Positions 51,087 through 60,086 are shown, counted from the first letter of the stretch. The stretch: DNA of 64,000 nucleotides from Bacillota bacterium (GCA_023390555.1 JAEWCQ010000007.1:1-64000); one strand, 5' to 3'. The notes: a model not told the origin generated them from the sequence alone. Numbers and translations are program-made.

Positions 51087-51221
51087 AGTCTCTTCCTCTT
51101 TTCCGGGTCTGTCTGCCGACCCACGCATATTTTATTTTAACATGGAAAAGATATCACATTTTTTCTTGATTCGCAACCAGTCTTTCCGTATTTCTTGTAT
51201 TTTATGCAATACGTAAATGAC

Positions 51222-52016
51222 TCAGATATTCAAATCGCGCTTTCGATAAAAATAAATGCAGGACAACAGCAGGCCAAGTGTCAACAGGCAGCTCAACAGC
51301 AGTATGACCGGATTCAGAGCGCTTTCGTACACCACATCCTCTATGCTGAAATACTGAAATGGTGACAGCACATTCAGCACATTCAATTTTTCATTAAAAG
51401 CAATCATCTTTGATAAAATAAATCCGCCCAGCAAAATTGCCGTTGTAATCAAACCGGCTGCTTTAGGCTTTCTCAAAAATGCGGCAAAAAATGCACCGAC
51501 AGAAAAGAAAATCAACTGGACTGCAAGCATGCTGACCAGAAGCAGCACCACTTCTTCCGTCACGGACTCTCCCTTGCTGTAGACCGATACCATGAGGATT
51601 GAAGAAATAAGTGTCACGCTATTGACAACCAGAATATTGAGGAGTGCGGCAGACAGCTTGGAAAGGATCACGGATGTTCTGGAAAGCGGTTTTACCATAA
51701 GAAATTCCGTCGTCTTATCCAATTCCTCCTTAGCGATGATACCGGCGCCCAGAAGTCCTGCATGGATTGCCACCGTAATCTCCAGGTAAGGAAACAAAAA
51801 TGCAAAAAATCCGCTGACTGTGGAAACATCAAAAGAACCCATCCCGAATAGTGCTTTCAGGCTGAATGGCATTTTATCAAAAATATCATTGCTGACGGAA
51901 CCGGACGAATATGCCGTATATTTCCCCATTCCGCTTAAAACCAGCAGGAACATACAGATACTCCATATGATCAGCGCCTTCCGGTTTGCTCTTAACTCTC
52001 TTAGAAACACATTCAT
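51222..52016 (-). CDS. ABC-2 type exporter permease (second)
   Basis: 264 residues with six membrane segments (KALIIWSICMFLLVLSGMG to PVILLLSCLLTLGLLLSC) and the cytoplasmic LMVKPLSRTSVILSK loop typical of ABC-2 permeases of the bacitracin/Nat type. I start at ATG 52016 after AGGAGG. It follows its paralogue by 26 bp in a TetR-ATPase-permease-permease operon. The pair would form the exporter channel. Substrate unknown. Confidence 0.88.
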   Translation of the reverse strand: MNVFLRELRANRKALIIWSICMFLLVLSGMGKYTAYSSGSVSNDIFDKMPFSLKALFGMGSFDVSTVSGFFAFLFPYLEITVAIHAGLLGAGIIAKEELDKTTEFLMVKPLSRTSVILSKLSAALLNILVVNSVTLISSILMVSVYSKGESVTEEVVLLLVSMLAVQLIFFSVGAFFAAFLRKPKAAGLITTAILLGGFILSKMIAFNEKLNVLNVLSPFQYFSIEDVVYESALNPVILLLSCLLTLGLLLSCIYFYRKRDLNI

Positions 52017-52042
52017 AACAGACCTCCTGTACAATTCGACGG

Positions 52043-52846
52043 TTAACTGACCGCATGAATATCTTTTTTTCCGTAAACCACATAAGTGACTGCTACGGAA
52101 ATCAGGATGATCCCTGCACTCAAAACCAGATATGAAATCTCATAGCCACCATGCTTCGATATATAATCCATATCGAAATATTTGAACGGTGAAAGGAACC
52201 GCAACTTCTCTCCTTCCTCCCCCACAGCCAGCAATACACCAACAAGATAGAATCCAAATACAACTCCCAGAGAGACCGGAAGGATGCTTTTTAACTTCCG
52301 GAAGAATACGGAGATCACTATGCCAATTGCTGTGAATATAAGCTGCACAAAAAAAAGGCTGAAATTCACAAGTACAAACAGCTGCAGATCATAGTGCTCT
52401 GAAACAAACAGCTTCGCCATACCGACTACAGCCAGCAGAAATACGACATTTGTAACGACAAGCATGGTGAAGGCTGCACAGAGCTTTGCAGACAAAACAG
52501 CGGCGCGGGATACGGGTTTTACCAAAAGAAAATCCGCAGTCCGTTCTCTCGTCTCCTTGGAGAGAATCGACACCCCAAGGTTCATCGCCTGTATGGCTCC
52601 GCAGAGTAAAATAAAGGAAAAAATCATAATATAAAATCCATTCAGGGATGCAATCGTATCCAGATTGATACCCAGCATTGCCTGAACCGCGGGCGGATAA
52701 TTGCCCAGCAGTTCCTTGAATTCCTCTGCATCATTTGCCATACTCGGATAAATGGACAGATAGAGCGCCGCCAGGGCAATCATGGAACAAATCCAGATAA
52801 GCGTGCTTTTCCTGAGGGATTTTACTTCAAACCGATATATGTTCAT
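52043..52846 (-). CDS. ABC-2 type exporter permease (first)
   Basis: 267 residues with six membrane segments and the loop FLLVKPVSRAAVLSAKL, clearly paralogous to the downstream permease (FLMVKPLSRTSVILSKL). Its ATG overlaps the ATPase stop (ATGA). Part of the TetR-controlled exporter. The two permeases probably arose by duplication. Confidence 0.88.
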   Translation of the reverse strand: MNIYRFEVKSLRKSTLIWICSMIALAALYLSIYPSMANDAEEFKELLGNYPPAVQAMLGINLDTIASLNGFYIMIFSFILLCGAIQAMNLGVSILSKETRERTADFLLVKPVSRAAVLSAKLCAAFTMLVVTNVVFLLAVVGMAKLFVSEHYDLQLFVLVNFSLFFVQLIFTAIGIVISVFFRKLKSILPVSLGVVFGFYLVGVLLAVGEEGEKLRFLSPFKYFDMDYISKHGGYEISYLVLSAGIILISVAVTYVVYGKKDIHAVS

Positions 52847-53745
52847 AAACTTCCTTCCTCCCTGGCATAATAATGGAGAAATATTTCTTCCAGATCGGGT
52901 TCTTCAATGGATATGTTGCGAAGATCCAGTTCGGCAATCTGCTTTATCATAGAGTTAAGATTTCCTTTAAAAATAAAACTGGCGGTATTCTCTTTGATCT
53001 CCAGCTTGCTGATACCCTGCTGCGCAAACATTCCCTCGGTGAGTAAAGATTTTGCTTCCAGATTGAATTTTTTGTAATTATCTTCCTGAAGTGTGCTCAT
53101 TTTTTCCTGTTTCAGAATTCGTCCTTCTTTGATAAAGGCCACCCGGCTGCACATTTTCTGCACCTCACTCAAAATATGAGAGGAGAAAAAGATGGTGGCA
53201 CCTTTTCTGTTTTCTTCCTTTATCAGTTCAAAAAAGGTCTGCTGCATCAGCGGATCGAGTCCGCTGGTCGGCTCATCCAGAATGATCAGCTTCGGTTCAT
53301 GCAGCAGCCCCTGTACGATACCGACTTTCTTTTTGTTACCAAACGACAGATCCTCTATTTTCTTTTTCAGATCCAGATCCATAATGTCTGCCAGTTCCTG
53401 TATACGGCGGGTGCAATCCTTCTTATAGAAGCTGGCAGAGTATTTTAAAAGATCGATGACTCTCATATTGTCATAATAAAAAACTTCAGATGGAAGGTAC
53501 CCAACTTCCATGCGCACCTTCGGATCCTCGATGCAGCTCTTACCGAATATGGCAGCACTGCCAGAAGATGGGTAGATCAAACCAAGCAGCGTCCGGATCG
53601 TTGTGGATTTACCTGCCCCGTTTGGGCCGATAAAACCGAACACCTCACCCCGCTCCACATTCAGATTGACATCGATGATCCCTCTGGATTTTTGATAACT
53701 CTTTGTCAGATTCTTTATTTCAATTACATTTGCATTTTCCTTCAT
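52843..53745 (-). CDS. ABC exporter ATP-binding protein (TetR-controlled)
   Basis: 300 residues. Walker A GFIGPNGAGKSTTI, signature LSFGNKKKVGIVQG, Walker B LIILDEPTSGLDP and switch His in FSSHILSEVQ. A C-terminal ~80-residue domain follows. I start at ATG 53745 after CGGGAGG; it overlaps the TetR stop by 4 bp (ATGA), so regulator and exporter are one transcript. It drives the two permeases downstream, probably for drug or toxic-compound efflux. Confidence 0.93.
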   Translation of the reverse strand: MKENANVIEIKNLTKSYQKSRGIIDVNLNVERGEVFGFIGPNGAGKSTTIRTLLGLIYPSSGSAAIFGKSCIEDPKVRMEVGYLPSEVFYYDNMRVIDLLKYSASFYKKDCTRRIQELADIMDLDLKKKIEDLSFGNKKKVGIVQGLLHEPKLIILDEPTSGLDPLMQQTFFELIKEENRKGATIFFSSHILSEVQKMCSRVAFIKEGRILKQEKMSTLQEDNYKKFNLEAKSLLTEGMFAQQGISKLEIKENTASFIFKGNLNSMIKQIAELDLRNISIEEPDLEEIFLHYYAREEGSL

Positions 53746-54401
53746 AAAAATTCCTCCCGATAGAAATTGTGTTTCAGCAGGTTCATACAATCCCAATACT
53801 GATTGAACAGGGTATCCAGATCAGATTTACCATCTAAGGTGATATGTTTTGCAAAGCCCTCTGCCATCCAGACCAGCATATTCATAACCAGACCGACGTC
53901 AATGCCATCTTTGAATTTCGCAGTATCCACTCCGTCAAAAGCGATCTGGTTCCGCACCGCTCCTCCTTGATTAAGAATCGCCGCCACCTCTTCCCTGACT
54001 TCCGCTTCTGTTTCGAAATAGGCGCTGGTCAGAAAAGACAATGCTGCCGGATATTGCTTCATGACAGCTATTTTGATATCGGATACCTGTTCAATGCGCG
54101 CAAAGAAATCTGTGACATCTGCATCAAATTTTTCTGTTATCGCAGACAGGATCAGCTGCGCACACATATCCGACAGATATAGATAAAGTTCCTTTTTGCT
54201 GCCAAAATAATGAAAAACCATGGATTTCGAGATTCCTGCCGCTGATGCAATATCACTGACAGAGGTTTTCTTATATCCATTTTCTCCAAAAGTTCTCATC
54301 GCTGCATTCAGAATGACATCCTGTTTCTCCTTCGGCAGATTCAAAAATGTTGTCCTTTTTGTGTTTTCCTCCAATGTGTCCTCCATTTCTCCAGCAATCA
54401 T
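53742..54401 (-). CDS. TetR-family repressor of the exporter operon
   Basis: 219 residues. The helix-turn-helix is at about residues 25-70 (LNAAMRTFGENGYKKTSVS, DIASAAGISKSMVFHYFGSK), and an all-helical ligand domain fills the rest. It is first in the operon and overlaps the ATPase gene by 4 bp. Two GACCGATTCGGTC palindromes at its promoter point to autoregulation, with release by a ligand the exporter removes. The start codon is not certain: the 54401 ATG has only a weak GGA site. Confidence 0.9.
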   Translation of the reverse strand: MIAGEMEDTLEENTKRTTFLNLPKEKQDVILNAAMRTFGENGYKKTSVSDIASAAGISKSMVFHYFGSKKELYLYLSDMCAQLILSAITEKFDADVTDFFARIEQVSDIKIAVMKQYPAALSFLTSAYFETEAEVREEVAAILNQGGAVRNQIAFDGVDTAKFKDGIDVGLVMNMLVWMAEGFAKHITLDGKSDLDTLFNQYWDCMNLLKHNFYREEFL

Positions 54402-54410
54402 GTCATTCCA

Positions 54411-54429
54411 ACTATCGACCGATTCGGTC
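54411..54429. promoter_or_regulatory. TetR operator, downstream copy
   Basis: ACTATCGACCGATTCGGTC contains the 13-bp palindrome GACCGATTCGGTC. It lies 10 bp after the -10 box, over the start of transcription. Confidence 0.8.
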
Positions 54430-54439
54430 TATAAAATGT

Positions 54440-54468
54440 ATTTTATCACTATCGACCGATTCGGTCAA
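54440..54468 (-). promoter_or_regulatory. Promoter of the TetR-exporter operon
   Basis: -35 TTGACC (54463-54468), a 17-bp spacer, -10 TAAAAT (54440-54445), on the minus strand, with operators overlapping the -35 box and the transcription start. Confidence 0.8.
54448..54466. promoter_or_regulatory. TetR operator, upstream copy
   Basis: An exact 19-bp repeat of the downstream copy, 37 bp away, overlapping the -35 box and spacer. Confidence 0.8.
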
Positions 54469-54491
54469 TTCATTTGCACAGAAAACAATCG

Positions 54492-54679
54492 CTTTCCTAC
54501 GTTAATGTAACAAGATTTTCCTATAAAAGAACAAAAGTGTACTCCGTGCACTTCCGCATTCTGCCACTTCGAACGTACCGCTTTTATTCCGCGCGCGAAG
54601 CTGTGCATCTAAATTTTATTCTATAGGAAAGTCATATCTTTCCTACGTTAATGTGACAAGATTTTCCTATAGAATAAAA
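54492..54679. repeat. Intergenic repeat element with direct and inverted repeats
   Basis: Two 34-bp direct repeats (54492-54525 and 54638-54671), identical except one base, begin CTTTCCTACGTTAATGT and end GATTTTCCTATA. A perfect 17-bp inverted repeat (54614-54630 with 54663-54679, TTTTATTCTATAGGAAA) overlaps the second copy. The 112 bp between the direct repeats contain GCGCGCG and no open frame. It resembles a small non-coding mobile or regulatory repeat, but I cannot name a family. Confidence 0.7.
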
Positions 54680-54734
54680 AAGAGGGTGTCCCCCTCTGTC
54701 CGATTCAAAACCGACAGATTGGGAACACCCTCTT
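54676..54734 (-). terminator. Terminator of the butyrate operon
   Basis: A long stem, AAGAGGGTGT.CCC with its complement, with an inner CTGTC/GACAG pairing and a T-run on the minus strand, 12 bp after the etfA stop. Confidence 0.85.
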
Positions 54735-54745
54735 ACTGATTCTAA

Positions 54746-55792
54746 TTAATTCTGTGAAGCTAATTCTTCTTTGAATGCTTTTGTCAGTGCCGGAACAATT
54801 TTGCCCAGGTCGCCAACAACGCCGTAATCTGCAACATCAAAAATCGGAGCATCCGGATCTTTGTTGACTGCAATAATCAGGTCTGCATCTTCCATACCTG
54901 CTACGTGCTGAATTGCTCCGGAAATACCGATTGCGAAGTAAATCAGAGGACGAACGGTCTTACCGGTCTGTCCTACCTGTAAATCAACAGGCATCCAGCC
55001 ATTCTCTACAACCGCACGGGAGCAGCTTACCGTTCCGTGAAGCACGTCTGCCAGCTCCTGAAGCATCTTGAAGTTCTCGCGGGAACCGATTCCACGGCCG
55101 CCGGATACCAGTACATCAGCTTCCATAATGTTTGCTGTTGTCTTTACTTTCTTCACGATGTTTAAGATCTCAACATATTTGTTGTTTGGAGTAAAACCAG
55201 GATTGAACTCCTCAACAACTGCCTTTGTACCCTTTACCGGAGTGATTTTCTGCATAACACCAGGACGAACGGTAGCCATCTGCGGACGGTTATCCGGGCA
55301 AGCAATCGTTGCGATTGTATTGCCGCCGAATGCGGGACGTGTCATTAACAGCTGATTGTGTTTCTGTTCCTGATTTCCAACCGGATTGATTGGGAAATCA
55401 CCGATTTCAAGAACGGTACAGTCAGCGGTAAGACCTGTCTTTACTCTTGCAGAAACACGAGGTCCCAAATCTCTTCCGATTGCGGTAGCACCAACCAGTA
55501 CGATTTCCGGTTTGTATTTTTCGATGACAGAAGCAAGTGCATGTGCATATGGTTCTGTTCTGTAGTCTTTCAATTCCGGGTCATCCACAACAATGACCTT
55601 ATCAGCGCCATACTCTGCCAACTGATCTGCGAGTCCCTTAATACCGGAACCAATCAGGACTGCTGTTACATCTGTGCCTAAATCCTTTGCGAGGTCTTTG
55701 CCTTTTCCAAGCAGCTCAAATCCAATTGCACCCAACTCATTATCTACCTGCTGTGCAAAGACATATACTCCTTTATATTCTTCTAAGCCCAT
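54746..55792 (-). CDS. etfA: Electron transfer flavoprotein alpha subunit
   Basis: 348 residues. With EtfB it carries electrons between NADH, ferredoxin and butyryl-CoA dehydrogenase; in butyrate producers the complex bifurcates electrons. The C-terminal FAD-binding part shows SGGRGIGSRENFKML, SRAVVENGWMPVDLQVGQTG and YFAIGISGAIQHVAGM. I start at ATG 55792; two GTG codons just upstream (55801 and 55804) lie nearer to an AAGGA site and are alternatives. Last gene of thl-hbd-bcd-etfB-etfA. Confidence 0.95.
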   Translation of the reverse strand: MGLEEYKGVYVFAQQVDNELGAIGFELLGKGKDLAKDLGTDVTAVLIGSGIKGLADQLAEYGADKVIVVDDPELKDYRTEPYAHALASVIEKYKPEIVLVGATAIGRDLGPRVSARVKTGLTADCTVLEIGDFPINPVGNQEQKHNQLLMTRPAFGGNTIATIACPDNRPQMATVRPGVMQKITPVKGTKAVVEEFNPGFTPNNKYVEILNIVKKVKTTANIMEADVLVSGGRGIGSRENFKMLQELADVLHGTVSCSRAVVENGWMPVDLQVGQTGKTVRPLIYFAIGISGAIQHVAGMEDADLIIAVNKDPDAPIFDVADYGVVGDLGKIVPALTKAFKEELASQN

Positions 55793-55818
55793 TCTATTCA
55801 CCACTTTTCCTTATTTTA

Positions 55819-56601
55819 TTAGATTAAATGTTTATCCTTAAATTTGCCGATTAAGTAAGCTACGGATTCGTCGGTATCCAGATTTACTTTTTCGCCGACC
55901 CCTTTCCGTACCTTGTCAGATGCTTTCGCAATCTTGGTAGGAGAGCCCTTTAAACCAAGGTCAGAATCATCTACATCTTTTAAGTCCGCTCTGCCCCATA
56001 CGGTAATCTCCTGCTCGTAAGCATCGAAAATTCCGCCCGGAGTCATGTAACGCGGTGCATTTAATTCTGCTAATGCGGTAACCAGGCATGGCATTTTAGC
56101 TTTCAGTTCGTGGTAACGATCCTCATACTGACGCTCTACGATAACAGAATCGCCATCGATCCGGATTGCCTGTGCATAGGAAATTACCGGAAGATCAAGA
56201 TGCTCTGCGATCTGCGGTCCAACCTGTGCGGTATCTCCGTCGATTGCCTGACGGCCTGTAATAATCAAATCATACTCTAAGTTTCTAAGCGCACCCGCAA
56301 TTGTAGTAGAGGTTGCCCAGGTATCTGCTCCTCCAAGTACACGGTCTGTTACAAGGATACCCTTGTCAGCACCCATAGCGATTGCTTCACGAAGAACTTC
56401 ATCTGCTTTCGGAAGTCCCATGGTAAGTACGGTTACTTCTGCGCCATACTGATCTTTTAATCTAAGCGCTGCCTCAAGTCCTGCTTTGTCATCAGGATTC
56501 ATGATTGTAAGCATTGCACCTCTGTCCAAAGTACCATCCGGATTAAATTTCACTCCGCCTTTTGTATCCGGCACCTGTTTAATACATACAACTATTTTCA
56601 C
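55819..56601 (-). CDS. etfB: Electron transfer flavoprotein beta subunit
   Basis: 260 residues. Blocks: VVCIKQVPDTKGGVKFNPDG, NPDDKAGLEAALRLKD, DLIITGRQAIDGDTAQVGPQ and RYMTPGGIFDAYE. In bifurcating Etf it binds NADH and a second FAD. The start codon is GTG, with AAGGAG upstream. It lies 34 bp after bcd and directly before etfA. Confidence 0.96.
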   Translation of the reverse strand: MKIVVCIKQVPDTKGGVKFNPDGTLDRGAMLTIMNPDDKAGLEAALRLKDQYGAEVTVLTMGLPKADEVLREAIAMGADKGILVTDRVLGGADTWATSTTIAGALRNLEYDLIITGRQAIDGDTAQVGPQIAEHLDLPVISYAQAIRIDGDSVIVERQYEDRYHELKAKMPCLVTALAELNAPRYMTPGGIFDAYEQEITVWGRADLKDVDDSDLGLKGSPTKIAKASDKVRKGVGEKVNLDTDESVAYLIGKFKDKHLI

Positions 56602-56635
56602 GGTATTGTCACTCCTTATTTTTTATTTTATCGAC

Positions 56636-57790
56636 TTATTTCAGTAAAGCTCCGGCGATAACCATACGCTGAACCTCTGAAGTTCCCTCGTAAATTTCTG
56701 TGATCTTCGCATCACGCATCATACGTTCTACATTGTACTCTCTGATGTAGCCGTATCCACCATGTAACTGAACAGCCTTTGTGGTCACTTCCATTGCAAC
56801 TTCTGCTGCAAATAATTTTGCCTTTGCTGCTTCTACAGAATAGGATTTCTGTGTAGCCTTGGCCATCGCTGCTTTATAAACGAGAAGCTGTGCTGCCTCA
56901 ACCTTGGTAGCCATATTTGCCAATTCAAACTGTGTATTCTGCTGCTGTGCGATAGAACGTCCGAACTGCTTTCTCTCTTTTACATATTCAATTGTGGTCT
57001 CAAGCGCGCCCTCTGCAAGACCAAGAGCCTGTGCAGCGATACCGATACGTCCGCCGTCCAATGTATGCATTGCGATTGGGAAACCTTTTCCTTCCGGCCC
57101 CAACAGGTTTTCTTTCGGGATTCTGCACTCCTCGAAAATCAATTCATAGGTTGCGGATCCGCGGATACCCATTTTCTTCTCTTTGGTACCGAAGGTGAAG
57201 CCAGGTGTTCCTTTTTCTACGATAAAGGTGGAGAAGTTCTTTTTTCTTCTTCCTCTCTTATCTTCTACGATGTTTGTAACTGCAATAATAATGTAAATAT
57301 CAGCTTCTTTACCGTTGGTAATGAAGCATTTTGAGCCGTTCAATACCCATTCGTCACCGTCTAAAACAGCTTTTGTCACACATCCCTGTGCGTCTGTTCC
57401 TGCACCAGGCTCTGTTAAACCAAAAGCGCCAAGTTTCTCACCGTTTGCAAGCGGAACGAGGAATTTCTGTTTCTGCTCTTCGGTACCGTATGTCATAATC
57501 GGATCTACGCAAAGAGAAGTATGTGCGGATACAATAACACCTGTTGTACCGCAAACTTTTGATAATTCTTCTACACACATAACATAGGTCAACGGATCAC
57601 AACCCTGTCCGCCGTACTCCTTCGGAACAGGAATTCCCATAAAACCATATTTTTTCATTTTGTCAACCGTTCCGGTCGGGAATTTTTCTGTCTCGTCAAC
57701 TTCCTGTGCGAGAGGTTTTACTTCAGTTTCAGCGAATTCTCTAAACAGAGTACGCGCCATTTCATGTTTCTTATCTAAAGAGAAATCCAT
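56636..57790 (-). CDS. bcd: Butyryl-CoA dehydrogenase
   Basis: 384 residues, an acyl-CoA dehydrogenase that reduces crotonyl-CoA to butyryl-CoA with electrons from EtfAB. Blocks: AFGLTEPGAGTDAQGC, the FAD region FITNGKEADIYIIIAVT, and the C-terminal catalytic Glu in EIYEGTSEVQRMVIAG. Ribosome site AAGGAG. Central step of butyrate formation, in the cytoplasm; part of the five-gene operon. Confidence 0.96.
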   Translation of the reverse strand: MDFSLDKKHEMARTLFREFAETEVKPLAQEVDETEKFPTGTVDKMKKYGFMGIPVPKEYGGQGCDPLTYVMCVEELSKVCGTTGVIVSAHTSLCVDPIMTYGTEEQKQKFLVPLANGEKLGAFGLTEPGAGTDAQGCVTKAVLDGDEWVLNGSKCFITNGKEADIYIIIAVTNIVEDKRGRRKKNFSTFIVEKGTPGFTFGTKEKKMGIRGSATYELIFEECRIPKENLLGPEGKGFPIAMHTLDGGRIGIAAQALGLAEGALETTIEYVKERKQFGRSIAQQQNTQFELANMATKVEAAQLLVYKAAMAKATQKSYSVEAAKAKLFAAEVAMEVTTKAVQLHGGYGYIREYNVERMMRDAKITEIYEGTSEVQRMVIAGALLK

Positions 57791-57866
57791 GATTTACACT
57801 CCTTTTATGTTCAAATAATTTATTTAAAAACAGGACGACCGCTTTCTGATTTCATGCTCAGTCTGC

Positions 57867-58706
57867 TTATTTTGAATAATCGTAGAATCCTTTTCCTGTC
57901 TTCATTCCTAATTTGCCTGCACGTACCATTTTCTTAAGAAGTACATGTGGACGGTATTTCGGATCACCTGTCTCATCATATAATACATTCATGATTGCAA
58001 GGCAGATATCCAGACCAACGAGGTCTCCCAATGCCAAAGGTCCCATTGGATGATTTGCGCCTAATTTCATGGCTGTATCGATTCCTTCAACAGAAGCGAC
58101 ACCATCTGCGTAGATACCGATTGCTTCATTGATCATAGGGATTAAAATTCTGTTTACAACAAAGCCCGGAGCTTCTTTTACTTCTACCGGTGTTTTACCG
58201 ATTTCGTTAGAGATTGCAACGATCTTATCTTTCAGTTCATCCGAAGTATTTTCACCCTGAATGACCTCAACCAGTTTCATAACTGGAGCCGGATTGAAGA
58301 AATGCATACCGATTACCGGTCTGTCAAGTCCTGCACCGATCTCTGTAACAGAAAGAGACGATGTATTTGTAGCGAAAATACAATCTGCTTTACAAATATC
58401 CTGTAACTCTTTGAATGTCTGTTTTTTGATGTCCATAACTTCAAGTGCTGCTTCTACTACTAAATCGCAGTCTGTACAGATATCTTTCACACCAGTTGTG
58501 ATCTTTGCTAAAATCTTATCTGCATCTTCCTGTGCCATTTTGCCTTTTGCAATTCTCTTCTCAAAACCTTTTGCGATTCTGTTTTTGCCGTTTGCAGCAA
58601 ATTCTTCGTTGATATCACACAAGCATACTTCATATCCTTCTGTCTGTGCAAATGCCTGCGCAATGCCGGAACCCATGGTTCCTGCTCCAATAATACCTAC
58701 CTTCAT
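57867..58706 (-). CDS. hbd: 3-hydroxybutyryl-CoA dehydrogenase
   Basis: 279 residues. Reduces acetoacetyl-CoA to 3-hydroxybutyryl-CoA. Rossmann loop GAGTMGSGIAQAFAQ, catalytic His region GMHFFNPAPVMKLVEVI, and C-terminal domain KLGANHPMGPLALGDLVG. It follows thl by 88 bp and bcd follows it; crotonase, which would act next in the pathway, is not in this cluster. Ribosome site AAGGAGG. Confidence 0.96.
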   Translation of the reverse strand: MKVGIIGAGTMGSGIAQAFAQTEGYEVCLCDINEEFAANGKNRIAKGFEKRIAKGKMAQEDADKILAKITTGVKDICTDCDLVVEAALEVMDIKKQTFKELQDICKADCIFATNTSSLSVTEIGAGLDRPVIGMHFFNPAPVMKLVEVIQGENTSDELKDKIVAISNEIGKTPVEVKEAPGFVVNRILIPMINEAIGIYADGVASVEGIDTAMKLGANHPMGPLALGDLVGLDICLAIMNVLYDETGDPKYRPHVLLKKMVRAGKLGMKTGKGFYDYSK

Positions 58707-58794
58707 GATAGACCTCCTTAAGTATGATAATTTAACATAAGACCCGGGAAGCAGTGATGCTTCCCGCGTATATTAATCCCCTTATATTTAAAAA

Positions 58795-59979
58795 CTAATC
58801 TCTCTCAACAATCGTTGAGCAGCCCATTCCGCCGCCGATACAAAGAGTCGCAAGACCTTTCTTGGCATCTCTCTTCTGCATCTCATGCAGCAGTGTTACA
58901 AGAATACGGCATCCGGATGCCCCAACCGGATGTCCAAGTGCAATTGCACCGCCGTTTACGTTTACTTTTGCCATATCAAATCCAAGATCTTTTGCAACAG
59001 CTACAGACTGTGCGGCAAAAGCTTCGTTTGCTTCGATCAGGTCGAAGTCATCAATTGACATACCCGTTCTTGCAAGAACTTTCTTTGTAGAGGAAACAGG
59101 TCCAACGCCCATGATTTCAGGCTCTACTCCGCCAAGTGCTCCTGCTGTCCAGCTTGCCATCGGTGTAACACCGAGCTCTTTTGCTTTTTCTTCGCTCATC
59201 ACAACCATTGCTGCTGCACCGTCATTGATACCGGATGCATTTCCAGCTGTTACAAGTCCGCCTTCCTTACCGGAACAGCATCTCAATTTTGCAAGAGATT
59301 CGTATGTCGTTCCTGCACGAGGTCCCTCATCTTTTGTGAAGGAAACGATCTCTTTCTTCACTTTTACTGGTACCGGAACGATTTCGTCGTCAAACTTGCC
59401 TTCTGCCATTGCTTTTTCACATTTCTGCTGGCTGTTTGCTGAAAACTCATCTAATTCTTCACGGGTAAGACCATATTTATCGCAGATGTTTTCTGCTGTA
59501 ATCATCATATGATAATGATTGAATGCATCGGTCAATGCATCATTTACCATGGTATCAATAATAGTCGCATTGTTCATCCGATAGCCAAAACGGGCTTGTG
59601 TCATGGCATAAGGTGCCATAGACATATTTTCCATACCACCGGCTACAACGATGTCAGCCTGTCCTGCCAGGATCATGGCAGCTGCTTCGTTTACACATTT
59701 CAAACCGGAACCGCATACGACATTTAAGGTAAATGCAGGTACCTCAATTGGTAAACCAGCCTTGATGGATGCCTGACGTGCTACGTTCTGTCCCTGTGCA
59801 GCCTGGATAACACAGCCCATCATTACTTCGTCAACCTGCTCCGGTTTTACACCTGCTCTGTTTAATGCTTCTTTGATAACGATTGCGCCCAAATCAACTG
59901 CCGGCGTATTGCTCAGTGCTCCGCCCATCTTTCCGATTGCTGTACGGCATGCGCCAGCTAAAACAACTTTCTTTGCCAT
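58795..59979 (-). CDS. thl: Acetyl-CoA acetyltransferase (thiolase)
   Basis: 394 residues. Condenses two acetyl-CoA to acetoacetyl-CoA, the entry to butyrate. Nucleophilic Cys in NVVCGSGLKCVNE, His in ALGHPVGASGCRIL and second Cys in CIGGGMGCSTIV, so the triad is intact. First gene of the operon, after AAAGGAG. A near-perfect Rex site lies 41 bp upstream, so expression should follow the NADH/NAD ratio. Confidence 0.97.
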   Translation of the reverse strand: MAKKVVLAGACRTAIGKMGGALSNTPAVDLGAIVIKEALNRAGVKPEQVDEVMMGCVIQAAQGQNVARQASIKAGLPIEVPAFTLNVVCGSGLKCVNEAAAMILAGQADIVVAGGMENMSMAPYAMTQARFGYRMNNATIIDTMVNDALTDAFNHYHMMITAENICDKYGLTREELDEFSANSQQKCEKAMAEGKFDDEIVPVPVKVKKEIVSFTKDEGPRAGTTYESLAKLRCCSGKEGGLVTAGNASGINDGAAAMVVMSEEKAKELGVTPMASWTAGALGGVEPEIMGVGPVSSTKKVLARTGMSIDDFDLIEANEAFAAQSVAVAKDLGFDMAKVNVNGGAIALGHPVGASGCRILVTLLHEMQKRDAKKGLATLCIGGGMGCSTIVERD

Positions 59980-60019
59980 TTTCTCGTCTCCTTTTTGAAA
60001 TAAGTATCCTTTTTTACAT

Positions 60020-60037
60020 GTGTTAAATTTTTAACAA
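60020..60037. promoter_or_regulatory. Rex (redox-sensing repressor) operator
   Basis: GTGTTAAATTTTTAACAA agrees with the Rex consensus TTGTTAANNNNTTAACAA at all fixed positions but the first. It lies between the thl promoter and start codon. Rex is established as the repressor of thl and crt-bcd-etf genes in Clostridium. Confidence 0.75.
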
Positions 60038-60086
60038 TCTTTTGCAAAAAAAATAAAAACCATCTCTGGCTCTTTCCGATACACCC

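Larger units (their letters stand above)
54402..54745. other. Region between the TetR operon and etfA
   Basis: 344 bp. From the TetR side: two operators and the TetR promoter (54411-54468), a repeat unit with direct and inverted repeats (54492-54679), and the etfA terminator (54676-54734). No gene was seen. Confidence 0.7.

Noticed and set aside
50430..51220. Vitamin riboswitch controlling the ECF S component
   Set aside because: The upstream gap is only about 135 bp with a weak promoter and a 5-bp hairpin; no known aptamer sequence is present.
54526..54637. Small RNA gene between the two 34-bp repeats
   Set aside because: No promoter or terminator of its own could be identified; the segment is kept only as part of the repeat element.
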